DNA from: Melieria omissa
Lineage: Eukaryota > Arthropoda > Insecta > Diptera > Ulidiidae
Assembly (NCBI GenBank): GCA_963971225.1
Contig: OZ020267.1
Span: forward strand, 112,974,936 to 113,038,935
Length of the DNA: 64,000 nt
Direction: 5' to 3'
This document shows, piece after piece, positions 1 through 12,689 of the stretch. The notes under the pieces were generated by a model, which was given only the letters and a program-made list of their open reading frames with translations, made no database searches and had not been told where the DNA came from. A program made the position numbers and the translations under genes. Within the stretch, counting starts at the first letter, position 1, and every line of letters starts with the position of its first letter.

Positions 1-1160
1 TTACTCCGTATTATGTTAATTCATACGTTTTTGAGTAATTTAGGGTTGGAACTAAAAAAGTGTTTTTTGGCGTTTCTTAAACTTTTTTCCACCAAACTTT
101 TGGTTCTTTATTAGAAGCAAACCGAAAAACGTAATTTTTCAATGTAACGAGATTTCACATTTATTTCGAAGCACAAACTAAAAAATAGTGCTGCCATACA
201 GGAAAAATTCCAAAGTTCTATTTAATATATAACATGACGATATTAGTACATAAATTATATTTTTATTTGATTTTCCATTCAGCATAAAGAATCAACCACA
301 AACTTGGAACGAATGCATATTTTTTAACATCAACTTTGAAGCTACATAAAAATGGAACGCAGTAGGATATTGAAGATCGGATAACGGATTTTCTTAGCTG
401 AGATATTATCTGTCGATTGTTATATTCATTTTAGTCATTTTGTAAGATTGATTTTTACCATTTTTGGCCACACTCGCGACACTGTGTGCCGCTGGCTTTG
501 GCTCTGGCTGCCGTAGTTACTGTCATTGTTGTTGTTGTTGTTGTTGTCGGGGCCTACGCACTTTTCACGCAAAACAATACACAAAAATACACATTGTATG
601 CAATTTTACTGTGTTTGTAGTTGTTGTTGTTGTTGTTGTGTTTAGTGCTAATGTCTTAAGAGTGAAATTGTTTAGTTTAATTTTCTTAATTGGCGACCAT
701 AAAAACGCATTCACTCAATTTGTGTTATGCTAATGCGATGCGCGGTTGCGGTTGCGACAACTCATTAGTGAAATATTTCGCCAACGAACGGATTGAGTAA
801 CATAAATTTTGATGAGCGACATTTTCAACAACTTTTGGCGCAAGTCAGGGGGCGTCGAAAAAATGTGAGAAACTTGCAAATTGGTAGCTTGCAAATTGAT
901 GTAGCAAGGTGGGTTCAGGTTGAGGTTAGATTCGTTTTAATAACACAGACATATTGTATCTTAGATAAGGTTAGGTTGAGGTTAGATTGTAGTTGAGTTA
1001 TACAAGTGAGATGTTGCATGTTGGGTTTACGAGTCTCATAGATAAAAAACAACCCAAATTGGAACTCGAATTGGACCGAATTGAAGTTAAGCCCCTGAGT
1101 TAGAATAGAATAGAATTGATTAGGGTAAACTGCACTGAGACCAGGATTGATCTATTGTGC
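1..1160. other. Non-coding stretch, no gene seen
   Basis: AT-rich DNA with no credible coding exon. It has short TTG runs near 526-546 and 619-640, which create spurious poly-Cys and poly-Val frames, and loose GGTTAGGTTGAGG-type motifs near 914-990. Confidence 0.6.
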
Positions 1161-1172
1161 CCCCTATAAATG

Positions 1173-1835
1173 TTAGAGTAGACCTACCGCCCTTATGAAA
1201 CTTAGTAACTCGCGGGGGTCTAGGTGTTTAACGTCCTCTTCTGCAAGCCGAAACTGGTCCAGGTAACACAATCTGCTGCGACAAGCCACATCTGAGTGGA
1301 GTATAATGTGTTTCCTCAATCTGCAATGCCCAGTTAGAAGACCTGTGACCTGTCTAAGCTGGTTTTTCCTTAGTTTGAGGCATTCTTCTCTCCATTTGTG
1401 GTTATAACCTTTAAAAAAGATTTTCGATTGCCTGAGACCGGAGGCGCTAGTCCAGTGTTCTGTGTTCCTGGTCCTTTTCTCAAGTCTCAAAGACTCCGTT
1501 ATGGCGCTTTTTCCCAGCCCAATAAAGGGTTCAGGCCCTAAGGGGGCGTGGCTGCCGCGGTTCTAGCGAGGCTGTCCCCTTCCTCGTTTCCTTCGATACC
1601 TCTGTGAGGATCTTCACCTGGTTGCATTTGCCCAGCGCATTCAATACCTCAATGCATTCCAGCACTAATCCTGAGGTTATCTCATATGAAATTAGTGCTT
1701 TGATGGCTGCTTGGCTGTCGGAACAGATGACGATGTCCTGCCCTCTGTACGCACGTTCCAGTTTCACTTGCACGCAGAGCCCGATAGCATAGAGTTCAGC
1801 CTGGAATATGCTGGGTGCTCCTGAGTTGATATTAG
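1173..1835 (-). pseudogene. Non-LTR retrotransposon relic, RNase H and C-terminal tail
   Basis: On the minus strand the reading begins with an RNase H-like stretch (IFQAELYAI, then ICSDSQAAIKAL), carrying the conserved Glu and the second Asp of the family. After a broken region it continues into a tail with the motif LRQVTGLLTGHCRLRKHI, typical of the cysteine-rich C-terminus of I/R1/LOA-type retrotransposons. The stretch that should hold the WVPGH motif and the last catalytic Asp is missing, and the two halves lie in different frames. No RT domain or 5' part is present, so this is a 5'-truncated dead copy. The family is inferred from motifs only; I cannot name the clade with certainty. Confidence 0.75.
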
Positions 1836-2021
1836 TTTAGATTTGATGGGTTTCGGTAATCAAAATTTATGATAGAGAGCTGCTTAAGATAAGATGACAT
1901 TCAATGCAATTTTTTATGTCGAATAATTCAAGCAAATGTCTATTGCAATATTCTTAAAAAACGGTGCCAAGTTCAACGCTCAAGCTTCACTTTGCAGATC
2001 TGGCAACTCCAAAGTCACTAA
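1836..2021. other. Short non-coding gap
   Basis: No feature recognised between the retrotransposon relic and the inverted-repeat element that follows. Confidence 0.4.
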
Positions 2022-2024
2022 TAA

Positions 2025-2961
2025 CACTGTGCAAGTCGAAAATTCAGACATGGGGGAGACCTCCTGAGCAACTTCCAATAGGTATACTGAGTTGAGATTC
2101 ACCAGCCGTTTGGCTGGATTGGCTCTAGTTTAAGAGAAATCCTACTTTGAAGTTTGCTCATTTTAGTCGAGTTCGTCGCTGAAGTCTTCGAACGTTTAAA
2201 TGCTAATAGGTACTAAATCGTTTCGAATATCGCTTTACTGTCTTCGGCGGGTTTGTAGATATTTTAACAACCAACAAATTTGCTTAAGACACCAATGCAA
2301 AAAAAAAATACATTTAAACTGTGTTTTCGACAAAAATGTCCCAAAAACCCTACTTTCGTCGAGGCATAAAAACAGCATAGCGAACCCTCGTGAAAAAAAA
2401 TTAATGAGTATCCTTTTATATAAAGAGTTGGCTCCTGCATCTAACAAACTAAAAATTTTGCCTGGAAAACGCCCATAAAAGGCGTAGCGCAACGTCAAAT
2501 TTCAAAGTTGTTACCAAAAAAACTAAATCAATTTCCAACTGATTTACACGATATGGGTATCAAACGAAAGGTATTTTTCATACCTTTCTTTTGATGTGCA
2601 GCATTAGATACGTAAGATGTACTAATAAAGAGTTTTTAACGAAAAAAACATTTTTTTGTAAATTTTTTTTTAACGGATTTTTCTCGAAAAAATCCAGTAC
2701 TAAGGTACAATAAGTTTGCTACCATATTGTAGCCAGTGAAGTTCTCTTTGTACGAAATATAAAAATGTATAATTTTGTTTTTTCTGAATATATTTTTTTA
2801 ATTTTTTCCTAACTTGACTCTGGCTCCAAAGCCATTTCATATTCACCTTCGCAATCAATTTAATGTTAAAAAATATATTCAGAAAAAACCAAAATATCAA
2901 ATGTTCACCTATAGAAAGTCGCTCAGGGGGGACCATGTCTGAATTTTCGACTTGCACAGTG
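2025..2961. mobile_element. Inverted-repeat element with TAA duplication (PIF/Harbinger-type MITE)
   Basis: The ends are inverted copies of each other for about 65 bp: both read inward as CACTGTGCAAGTCGAAAATT and share further matching bases, diverging only gradually. The element is flanked on both sides by TAA (2022-2024 and 2962-2964). Three-base TAA/TTA duplications are the known hallmark of the PIF/Harbinger superfamily. The 937-bp interior holds no transposase, only short meaningless frames, so it is non-autonomous. Its terminal bases resemble those of the element at 60472-60944 (CACCGTGC, also TAA-flanked), which suggests one superfamily. The superfamily name is an inference from the flank and the first bases. 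Confidence 0.75.
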
Positions 2962-2964
2962 TAA

Positions 2965-5900
2965 TCAATAAATTGGAATCCAAACGCTGAAATCTAATCC
3001 AAACGCTGAGGTCTATGAGTTTGAATTCAGCTTAACCAGAGATCCAGATTTTCTTAAGTTGTGATTAGTTTCGATTTATCTTAGTTGGAATTCATCTAAA
3101 TCAGCGAAAGATGACTCTTACTAAGGCGATTTGGTTAGCTAAAAATTAATGATTGGGTATAATTTTAAAACCAACTTAATTGGGTCTAAATCAAGTCAAA
3201 TATGTTTCAAAAGTAAGCAAAAAAATTTGTTTCCTATTAAAAACAAATTCGAGGTTATTACGGTTTAGTTTGAAATAAGAAAAAGTTTGAGCTGAAACTA
3301 ACCTAAAGCACAACTTTTAGTGAGCAATTTGTTATTATTTTATTTCCTTTGGTTCTCTTCGCTCACTGAAATCTAGTGCCTGCAGCATTGTAGAAATTTC
3401 CCTATTCAGCACTTCAATAATTTGTAAAAAAACAACAACAAAATTATGACACACAAACTAAGAGCCAAAGCGACGACACAGTTGCGCCACGTTGAGGTTG
3501 TGACATTTTAGCTGACATGCTTCGCTTTTTATTTATTTATTTATTTGCTTTTCGGTTATTTTTTGCTGCCTTGCGGCGAAACAAGTGCAACGAGTAGCAG
3601 TAAAATCAGCAGACACAGCAGTGGCGGCAACAGAAGCAGCTGTCGTACAATAAAATTTCACGCGCCACTCATAAATGTAGCATTTTATATGCAATGCAGC
3701 ACACACACACATACTGACACTCACACACTCACACACACACATGGACAGCGGCTGCATGCCTGCAATCTAATGTTTGGTGTGACAACTGCAGCGACAGTTG
3801 CTGTTGTCACATGTGAGCATGCGAAATTTATATGCAAATGAAAAATTATAAATTATGATAAACGTCAGCAGTTGTCCGGAATTTCGTAGCCAGCAAATTG
3901 ACAGCAGCAGCAGCAACGTGCAGCTTATAGCATGTTGCACGTATCTATGTGTGTATGTTGCATGTGTCAACGAATTGCCTGACGTAGGGGGCGCGCTGTG
4001 TGTGTGTGTGTGATCGGCAAGAATAACACCGCAGCGAGCCGCGTCGAGTGCGCGTTACGCGTTATTCTTGGTTGACACTGTTGACATTGCTTGTTGTTGT
4101 TGTTCGGTGTAGTGCAGCAAAATTGTTTGTGATTAATGCAATTAATTGCCGACGGCCTGTAGTTGTTGCTGCAAAGGATATGCACAGCAACTGGCCGGAA
4201 ATTTCTGTGTCTTTAATATGAATAGTCAAGTGAAATGTGTAGTAAAGTAGCTATTCACTAAACGTTTTTTTTCTAAAACCATTATGATTAGTTGTCTATT
4301 TCATTGTAATAAAATTTTTGAGTACAATAATTTGATTTTGAATTAAATTGTATTGAACGGTTAGGAAACTCTAAGCGTTCACGTGGCGTATACGTAACAT
4401 AGAATTCAAATATTGCTTAATGGGGAAAATTTGAAACAAATAAGAGAGAACAGACTATGAATCTTTAGAATCATTAGTTAATGAGCTAATGATTGTATTG
4501 GAACAACAAAAACTCAAGCAAAGCTCTTTTAAAGATCAACTCATATGAAAAGCTAATTTTGTTTCGTCGGCTTTAATGTAAGAAATCCCAGGTTAGGTCC
4601 AAAATATAAGATCGGTTGAAGTTTCTCGAATTCATAATTAATGGGAAATAGACAAAATGTTCTTTGAACCTTTAAATCCAACAAACTCACCCATTTTTTT
4701 CAACACAGTCAGGTTGTGTTATTGTTTTCACTGAAATATTTTCCTGCTTCTGCTTTATTAACATTCAAATGTTTCTATTTCATATCGAAAACCTACTAAA
4801 TATTTTCATTGAAAGTCAGACCGCGCATAAAAATGAAACGATTTAGCCAAAGTCCTCTTTGCAAGCGCACAAAATTAACATTTAAGCAAATAAACATTGC
4901 ACAGTCCACCACCTCCACTTAATAAACCATAAACTCACAGTTGAATTGTGCGGGTATTTTTCTAAAAAAAAAATTATGTAAAATACCTTTTGACCCGCCC
5001 AACCATGTGTGTTTGCGTCACACTGTAAATGCATGTGTATGTGTATGTGTGCTACATGCCACAGTTGGGACTAAGCGGCTGCCGAATGAACCTTTCACTT
5101 TGAAAGAACCCAAAAGCACATCGCACACATTGTTGGTGCCACATTGTTGCTGTTGGCCTGTGGCAAATTTGTTGTTGGACACGTTGTGCGCAAATCCATG
5201 TTAACCACATTAAATGACCACAGAAATTTACATTGAATCTTTTAGCAGTCGAGTCGAGTCGAGTGGGCAGCGGCGTACGTTGCCACTGGTCGCAGTCCTT
5301 TTTCTGTGTGTGCGTGTTGCATAATACACCCACACACACACATAGTTATGGTCGACATACCCACAAATGGACTGCAGTATATTACGAGTGTTATTAATGT
5401 TGTTTTTGTTGTTGTTTTCCCCAGTTGTTTTAGCAAAATATTTCTCTGTGTGCTTTTTATGCGCATTTCATAGTCGATTTTAGACTCTTTGGGGATTTTT
5501 TTTTGCTCCCACATGCGTGTCCACATTTGTGTGTTTTGTGTGTTTATGTGTGTGTGTGGCATGTGCGTGTTTTGTTAAAATTTTAATATGCTTTCAAATT
5601 GGTCGGTTGCCACTTCATTTTGCGGTTTGACTTGTGTACATGGCTGTGTGCTTTGCGTTTGTGCATTTTTGGTTAATGTTTAAGTGTTTGAAGTGCGTTC
5701 GCAACCGCAACACTCACGCACACACACCGACACACACACAACAATTTTACACGTGTAGTATGTGTTTTACGGTCAAATTAATTGATGTTTGTGTTTGTTT
5801 CGGTGGCCATTTAACGTTGACATTCAATTTGTTGACCTTTTCTCTGCCGTGTAATTGAATATTTTACATAATTTCACACACTTTTCAGTGGCTTCGAGTG

Positions 5901-7440
5901 CTAGTTGCAAGTTGCTGGGTTTTGGGCGTTGGGGCCTACGACATGACATTGACCCAAAAGGTCATTGATGGGTTTTTTGACATTCAAAAAGGTTTCTGAT
6001 TCTAATTTCAAGGTTGTTGGCACCTAGAATTGTACGCCCAAACGTGCCTCTAAGGTTAATCAGGTTGTACACATACTGGCTTCCATCTTTGCATTAAAAA
6101 GTCACCACTTTGCTCTACTCTGGCGACTTGTAGGCACCAACAACAATCATAGTTGAGTCTGAGGTTTGAACCTTAGCACTTCTGGCGCTTGAATCTCTGC
6201 ATTGCACACTGAACCATTACTACTAGTAATCTATTTTTTTTTTTCAATTGAATGCGGAATTGGCTGCATGGCTCAAGTGGCTCGTTTTGAATTAAAAATT
6301 CATAAATATTTGCTGTTTTTTTCTCGTACATTCAATGACCAATTAATAACGCATGAAAACAAATCAAAATCGAAAATTTCATTTAATGTAGCCTCTGTTG
6401 AATTTGGTGATATTTATCGCCGCCTAGACATTATCTCTTTGAATGTATAATTTTACAAATTTTGTTTTCAAATTGCTGCCTTCGCCAAATATTTTATAAA
6501 TAGCTTTTAATTAATTATAAAATGTGGTTTTTCATTTATTCCATTTGTTCGCTGGTTTCTTGGTTGGTTGGTTTGCTTGTTTGATTGTCTTTGAAAGTTT
6601 ATCTTAAATTTTGGTATTAAGCATTTAACGTTGAAAACGCGTTGACACTGGCCATTAATTTTAGTGCTCGCCTGTGTGTGATTGTCTGACTTTGTGTGCA
6701 TTTGTTGCTTTTGTTACTACTGACTACATGCAAATGTGCGGCAGAGTTTCCAAAATGTATTTAAATAATTTAACAATTAATAATTCAGTTTGTTTCGATG
6801 GTTATTGCATATTCAAGGCGATGCTGATCGTTAATGACAAATAAAGTGACGCTCCTACAAGCGAGCAACGCGCATTCAGTCGCGGCCGCAGTCGTCGTAG
6901 CGGCTGGGCGGTAGTGACATCATTTATTGATTAATTATTATTGTTATTATTTTATGTTCATTAGTTTTTGATTGAAATTTATGTGGTATTTATAAGACTT
7001 TTTCGGCAGCCGACTGTTTGACTATTTGTCTGTTTCGTTTGGGTGTCGGCTGTGCGCCATTATGGGCGTTTGTTGTTGTGTGAAAAATTACGCGCTGATT
7101 GTGTTTTTGTGAGGTCTGAAATCGAAGCATTAATTGTAGAGATTTGAAATTCAACTCAGCATAGCCCTGAAGGGTGATATTTCATACACAGTAGGAACAA
7201 GAGAGTGAACAAGAGTTTAAAACTTTACTCTGTTGCTAAGTGCTTATGACTTAAGTTTCTTCGTGCATTCTTTTTTTTTTGTTGCCTTTCATCTACCATC
7301 GACTGCCTCAATGCTTTTAGCTGTGTACAAGTTCGCTTGCAATTCATTACGACACGCTGTGCACTACAGCAACATTCAATCAGGCGGCCCTCATAAATCG
7401 CCTGTAACTATGCCATTGACTTGCTTGACTTGGGCGCCAG
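2965..7440. other. Non-coding upstream region of pburs
   Basis: Over 4 kb without a credible exon. CA/GT microsatellite runs occur near 3699-3741, 3998-4012, 5031-5050, 5306-5342, 5525-5560 and 5714-5745. The more GC-balanced parts (3500-4200, 5000-5900, 6800-7150) could hold regulatory DNA for pburs, but I see no specific site that proves it. Confidence 0.5.
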
Positions 7441-7457
7441 CAGTCAAGTATAAATCG

Positions 7458-7465
7458 TATAAATA
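7458..7465 (+). promoter_or_regulatory. TATA box of pburs
   Basis: TATAAATA lies 76 bp upstream of the pburs start codon; a second TATAAAT sits at 7449-7455. The distance fits a short 5' leader of about 45-55 nt starting around 7488-7495. I do not see a perfect initiator there, so the transcription start is approximate. Confidence 0.65.
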
Positions 7466-7540
7466 GCCGCCAACAGGCCGCATACCGTTAGCGTCCTGCA
7501 AAGCAAGGATACGTGTCGCTTAGTGGTCATCGTTGTGGCC

Positions 7541-10363
7541 ATGTTCAGGTCGTCGCTGTTGCTGTCGAAAATTGCGCTGCCAATTCTGTTGCTCTGCCTG
7601 CATCAGTTGAACACGCTGGCGTTGCGCTACTCGCAGGGCACCGGCGATGAGAACTGCGAAACGCTCAAGTCCGAAATTCATCTGATCAAAGAGGAATTCG
7701 ACGAACTGGGACGCATGCAGCGCACCTGCAATGCCGACGTTATGGTCAACAAGTGCGAGGGACTGTGCAACAGTCAGGTGCAGCCATCGGTTATAACGCC
7801 CACCGGATTCTTGAAGGTGAGCCGAGATATGTCACATGTGTGACAATGTGTCACAAAGTGTAGATATTGTAAAGTGTGGGCACAACAGTGGAGTGCGTGA
7901 GGAATAGGTGCAAAGTTTGAGTAAAAAGGAATTTAACTAACAGTTTGGGTTACAGATTTTTCAGTTTTCAATAGCCAGAGGTGTGAAATGTTTTTTTAAT
8001 AATTGAAAATTGAAAGTTTTTAAAAAAATTTGTCTAAAGTTTGTTTAGAGCAGCTTATATTTAAATGACTAGCGTTAGGTTGATACCCAAAGTCTGCGAG
8101 TGACAAACCGAAGCTTTTTGAAATAATTTTAACTCGATTAAATTATTCAAAATTCAAAATATTTGCTCACATGTCCTTATATGAGGTTATTTTCAATACC
8201 TGTAAGGAAGATAGATAGTAATTGCTATTCCGCACGGAACTTAAGCCGGAGAGGTCCACTGAAACCGCAACAACTTGGGCTCTGAATCCCTTTCTCGCAG
8301 ACTAAGCTCTAAAAGAAACTTAATAGATTGAATACTTTTATAGTTTAGACTCCCAAATTGTCGACGGCGAAGCTACTAAGTGAGTGAAGGGAATAAGCAA
8401 GGTTTATGTTCATAAAATTCATTATTTTTCAAAGTGCTTTGTATTATTGTCAAAAGAGATCTTGCGAAACGTTCTTTTCCACCTTCTATCGTGACTCAAT
8501 TACAACACTTCCCCACAGTTTTCTTCGCCTTTGTATCTATTAGATTTTTTTCGAAAGAGATCTTCCCAAATGTTCTTTTTCATTCTCAAAGACTGCTTTA
8601 TCTCACTTTGTAGTCCAAGTAGGAACCTTCTAAAGTGTTTTGAACAGTTTCAACATTTTTCCCACATCTTCTTCCACGCACCTTTCTTCTTCTTTCAAAG
8701 GAAATCTAAGTGAGTGAGTGGAATAAACAAGGTTTTTCTTTTAACAAAATTCATTATTTGTGAGTGAGTGGAATAAACAAGGTTTTTCTTTTAACAAAAT
8801 TCATTATTTTCCAAAGCGTTTTGTATATATATTAGGCTCTTTGAAAAGAGATCTTCCAAAACGTTCTTTTCCACCTTTTACCGTGTTTTGAACAATTTCA
8901 TCACTTCCCCACACTTTCCTTCGTCTTTATACATTTTACAAGGTTTTCCAAAAGAGATCTTACGAAATGTTCTCTTTCATTCTCAAAGACTGCCCTATCT
9001 AACTTTTTAGGCAAAGAAGAAACATTTTACTGTATTTTGAACAGTTTCAACACTTTTTCACATATTCTTCCACGCAATTTTCTTCTTCTTTCAAAGGAGA
9101 TCTAAGTGAGTGAAAGGAATAAACAAGGTTTTTCTTTTTAAAAAATTCATTATTTTCGAAAGCGCCTTGTATATCTATCAGGTTCTTTCAAACGAGATCC
9201 TCCGAAACGTTCTTTTCCACCTTTTACCGTGTTTCAATATCAACACTTCCCCACACTTTCTTTTGACTTTGTATATCTGACAAGGTTTTTCAGAACAGAT
9301 CTTTCCAAACGTTCTTTTTCCATCCTCAAAGACTACTTTATCTCACTTTTTAGGCCAAGAAGAAACATTTTATCGTATTTTGAATAGTTTCAACACTTCT
9401 CCAAACATTCTTACACATACCTGCCATTTTCTTTATATATCTATCAGGTTTTTTTTGTTAAAGAGATCTTCCGGAATGTTCTTTTCTATCCTCAAAGGCC
9501 TCACTTTTTAGGCCAAGAAGAAACCTTTACCGTGTTTTGAACAATTTCAGCACTTCCCCACATCTTCTTCTATCTCCTCGAAGTAGAGAAACGTTGTTTT
9601 CCATCATTACCGTGTTTTGAACAGTTTCAACACTTCCCCACACTTTCCTTCGTCTTTGTATATCTTACAAGGTTTTTCAAAAGAAATCTTCCGAAATGTT
9701 ATTTTCCATACTCAAAATCCAAGAAGAAACATCTTAAAGTGTTTTGAATAGTTTCAACACTTTCTCACATCTTCCACGCACCCTTCTCCTTCTTTTAAAG
9801 GAGATCATCCGAAACGTCCTTTCCTATCCTCAAAAACTGTTTTATCTCATTTTTTAGGCCTTTATCTTTGCCGTATTTTGAACAATTTCAATACTTCCCC
9901 ACACCTTCTTCCACCTCTTCGAAGTGTACAAACAATTCACACATCTTTCTAAGACTGTAAACATTTACTGAAAATTTTTTCAGAAATTCCAAAATTGTAC
10001 ACTTGGCTCAGCTTTTCCTCAAAGTACAATATTTCTTCATTGAAAAACGTCCCCAAATAATAACATAAATTCTTTTATATTGCATATCAGAAATTCAGCC
10101 ATATGGATTCCTTTCCCCTCTCCTCTCTTCTCCCTCACAAGTGCACATCAAAAAATTGTTCCCCCCCATTGATGCAAATTGATATATTCCAGGAATGTTA
10201 TTGCTGTCGCGAAAGCTTTCTGAAGGAGAAAATCATCTCGCTGACACACTGCTACGACCCGGACGGCACACGGCTCACCTCGCCCGAAATGGCCACCATG
10301 GACATTCGTCTGCGCGAGCCCACCGACTGCAAGTGCTTCAAGTGCGGCGATTTTACCAGATAA
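7541..10363 (+). CDS. pburs: Partner of bursicon (bursicon beta subunit), two exons
   Basis: CDS join(7541..7816, 10193..10363), 148 residues. Bursicon is the cystine-knot neurohormone that drives cuticle tanning and wing expansion after moulting; the beta subunit pairs with Burs and the dimer acts through the receptor Rickets (family knowledge). Seen here: a signal peptide (residues 1 to about 27, core LPILLLCL), a mature part starting near [12 protein letters not shown], and 11 cysteines (39, 63, 72, 76, 94, 96, 97, 112, 138, 140, 143) in cystine-knot order, ending [11 protein letters not shown]. The mature part agrees with Drosophila pburs almost residue for residue. Exon 1 ends CTTGAAG|GTGAGC and exon 2 begins TTCCAG|GAATGT, phase 0. 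The ATG at 7541 is chosen because it leads straight into the signal peptide; the frame upstream begins with GTG. Both exons are intact. The intron (7817-10192, about 2.4 kb) is mostly degenerate minisatellite. Confidence 0.97.
8380..9960. repeat. Degenerate minisatellite filling the pburs intron
   Basis: Recurring blocks such as AAAGAGATCTTCC, ACGTTCTTTTCCACC, CCGTGTTTTGAACA, TTTCAACACTTCCCCACA and GGAATAAACAAGGTTTTTCT come back in the same order, with a higher-order spacing of roughly 330-370 bp. One 50-bp unit (8711-8760) is followed by a near-perfect tandem copy (8761-8810). No open frame runs through it. Intron length is therefore expected to vary between individuals. Confidence 0.8.
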
Positions 10364-10438
10364 GAATTTGCAGTCAATGGAATTCGGCGATTGGGTGCGT
10401 GCGTGTGCGCCACTGTCAGCAACGTACGCCACAAAAGA

Positions 10439-10444
10439 AATAAA
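10439..10444 (+). terminator. Poly(A) signal of pburs
   Basis: Canonical AATAAA 76 bp after the pburs stop codon, followed by an AT-rich stretch; it implies a short 3' UTR of about 90-105 nt. Confidence 0.75.
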
Positions 10445-10449
10445 GTATT

Positions 10450-11925
10450 TTTGAAATTTTAAAAGCCGGCATTTCTTGCGTACCTTCGTGCTCTCCTCGT
10501 TTCGACCCACCAACTCAGCAACTGAGCAATTTTATGTATTTTTTTATTGATTTTTCTGTTGCTGCCGCCTTCAACGTGTGCTCGCACTGCCGGCGGGCAC
10601 ATCAACACAGCCTTCTGTCGCATCGGCCAAACGCTGAGCAACACACACGCACACAAGTGAAAGGCCCGCGGCGTGTGTGCAACAATTCCGCGCGAGCAAT
10701 GCAGTTTACGCTTTTTCGCAAACCAACAACAAAAAAGAAAACAGCGACGCAGAAATTCTTTGCTGCGTTGCTTTTGTGGAAATGTCGCTGCAAGTGATGG
10801 GGCGGCGAAACGACACGCCGAGCCGAGTGAAGTGAAGTGGAGTGAAGCGGGCCGAAAAATATTTTGGCACATGTGATTATGCCTGGGGATGTTTGTTCTG
10901 TGTGCGGTTCGGGCCGCCAGTTGCGCACATGTCAATGTCAGCTGTTGACAGTTGTTGTTGATTAACATGCCCCGAAGGCGAACGTAGCGCGTTGCACGCT
11001 TCTTTGCTTTTCTCTGCCACATCACTTGTCCAGCTTGCGTCAGTATGTGTGGCGTTTTGGCGGCCATTGCTGAGCGTTTTTTTGGATATATAGGTTTTTG
11101 TTTTTGTAAGAAAATAAATACAAATTAATGAAGTGTGAAAAATGTGGATGAGTTCTTCTTGAAGTCAGTGGGTACTGCAAATCAAGAAAGGTGACCAGGC
11201 GTGCGTCAGCGCTGTAACTGACATGTGTAGAGAGTTGGTGTTCGTAAAACAGGTGGAAGTGTGAAGAACTGAAGAATACTTAAAGTTAAAAGTATGACAG
11301 TTGATGATTAGGTGATTCAGCACGAAAACACAATACCATGTGACAAAATTATACCACTTGGGGTTTTTTTTCATGAAGTGTAAGTTTTTATAGGTACATG
11401 TGAGGTCAGTTTAATGAACCAGATGGATTCTTAACAGTTAAAATCTTACTTCAAGTTACTTTATACTTTTCTTACTTAAGAAAAAACGTACACCTTGCTA
11501 ATGCGAGATACGTTTTAGCAGATGACCTGGTTGGACCCTCTTGGTTCAAACTTCTTTAGTTCACCTGCTGTGTTTAGCTATAGATCGGCCTGTTTTATCA
11601 ATATATCTACATCTCTTGTGGGTTCTTGTAACTGAACACCCATATATTAGTACCCGAAGACTTTTAAAAGCAAACTTCGGAGACTTACACAAGATGTACC
11701 AAGATGTATCGTCCTTTTCTTAGTATAGTCTACAGGTAGGTAAATAGGGTATGTACCGCCTCTCGAAGTTGGCCCATTTAAGCCTTAGAGGCCTGATTTT
11801 ATTCCAGATGAAAAGACAGTGAGCTCAGTTTACTTATATATGTGAACCAATTAGAGTTCTTGAAGCTAAGTAAGATGGAAACCGCAGTTTCGTGGGTCTA
11901 TCAGGACATAGAAGAAGCAGAAGTG
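10450..11925. other. Non-coding stretch downstream of pburs
   Basis: 10450-11070 is GC-richer than its surroundings and gives overlapping frames on both strands, none of which looks like protein. 11070-11925 is AT-rich and featureless until the tandem array begins. Confidence 0.5.
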
Positions 11926-11929
11926 GTTG

Positions 11930-12689
11930 AAGCTCAGCAGACTGATTGCAGTAGTTCCGTTGGTCCAACTGGACTTATAGAGAAAGTACTGGTAGAAACT
12001 GAGTGGACTGACTTCAGTAGCTCCCTAGGTCCAACTTATAGAGAAAGTACTGGTTGAAGCTGAGTAGGCTGACTACAGTAGTTCCGTAGGTCCAAATTAT
12101 AGAGAAAGTACTGGTTGAAGCTGAGTAGGCTGACTACAGTAGTTCCCTATTTCCAACTTATAGAGAAAGTACTGGTAGAAGCTGAGTGGACCGACAGTAG
12201 CTCCGTAGGTCTACCAAGACTTGTACAGAAACTACTGGTAGAAGCTAAGTGGACCAACTACAGTAGCTCCGTAGGTCCACCAAGGCGTATAGAGGAAGTA
12301 CTGGTAGAAGCTGAGTGGACTGACTACAGTAGCTTCGTAGGTCCATCAAGGCTTACAGAGAAAGTACTGGTAGAAGCTGAGTGGACTGACTATACAGTAG
12401 CTTTGTAGGTCCATCAAGGCTTACAGAGAAAGTACTGGTAGAATCTGAGTGGACTGACTAGAGTAGTTCCGTAGGTCCAACTGGACTCATAGAGAAAGTA
12501 CTGGTTGAAGCTGAGTGGACTGACTACAGTAGTTCCGTAGGTCCACCACTGCGTAGAGAAAGTACTGGTAGAAGCTGAGAAGGCTGACTACAGTGGTTCC
12601 CTAGGTCCACCAAGGCTTTTAGAGAAAGTACTTTTTGAAGCTGAGTAGACTGACTACAATAGTTCCCTAGGTTCAACTGGACTTAGAGA
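11930..12689. repeat. Tandem array of 61-67 bp units, left part
   Basis: About 12 copies of a unit containing AGAGAAAGTACTGGTAGAAG, CTGAGTGGACTGACTACAGT, AGTTCCGTAGGTCC and CACCAAGGCTTAT. The marker AGAGAAAG recurs at 11979, 12040, 12101 and 12162, exactly 61 bp apart; units with an extra ACTGGACT or CAAGGCT are a few bases longer. The array stops abruptly at the poly(T) run of a retrotransposon and resumes at 19611. Confidence 0.92.

Noticed and set aside
464..733. 89-residue frame with poly-Cys and poly-Val
   Set aside because: It is the translation of TTG/GTT microsatellites, with no other protein character.
906..990. GGTTAGGTT-like motifs here and CCTAACC motifs at 20.2, 60.2 and 62.0 kb as telomere repeats
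   Set aside because: Only a few irregular copies; flies lack TTAGG telomeres. They look like repeat debris.
11930..12689. Tandem units as a CRISPR array
   Set aside because: Eukaryotic minisatellite; whole units are similar with no unique spacers.
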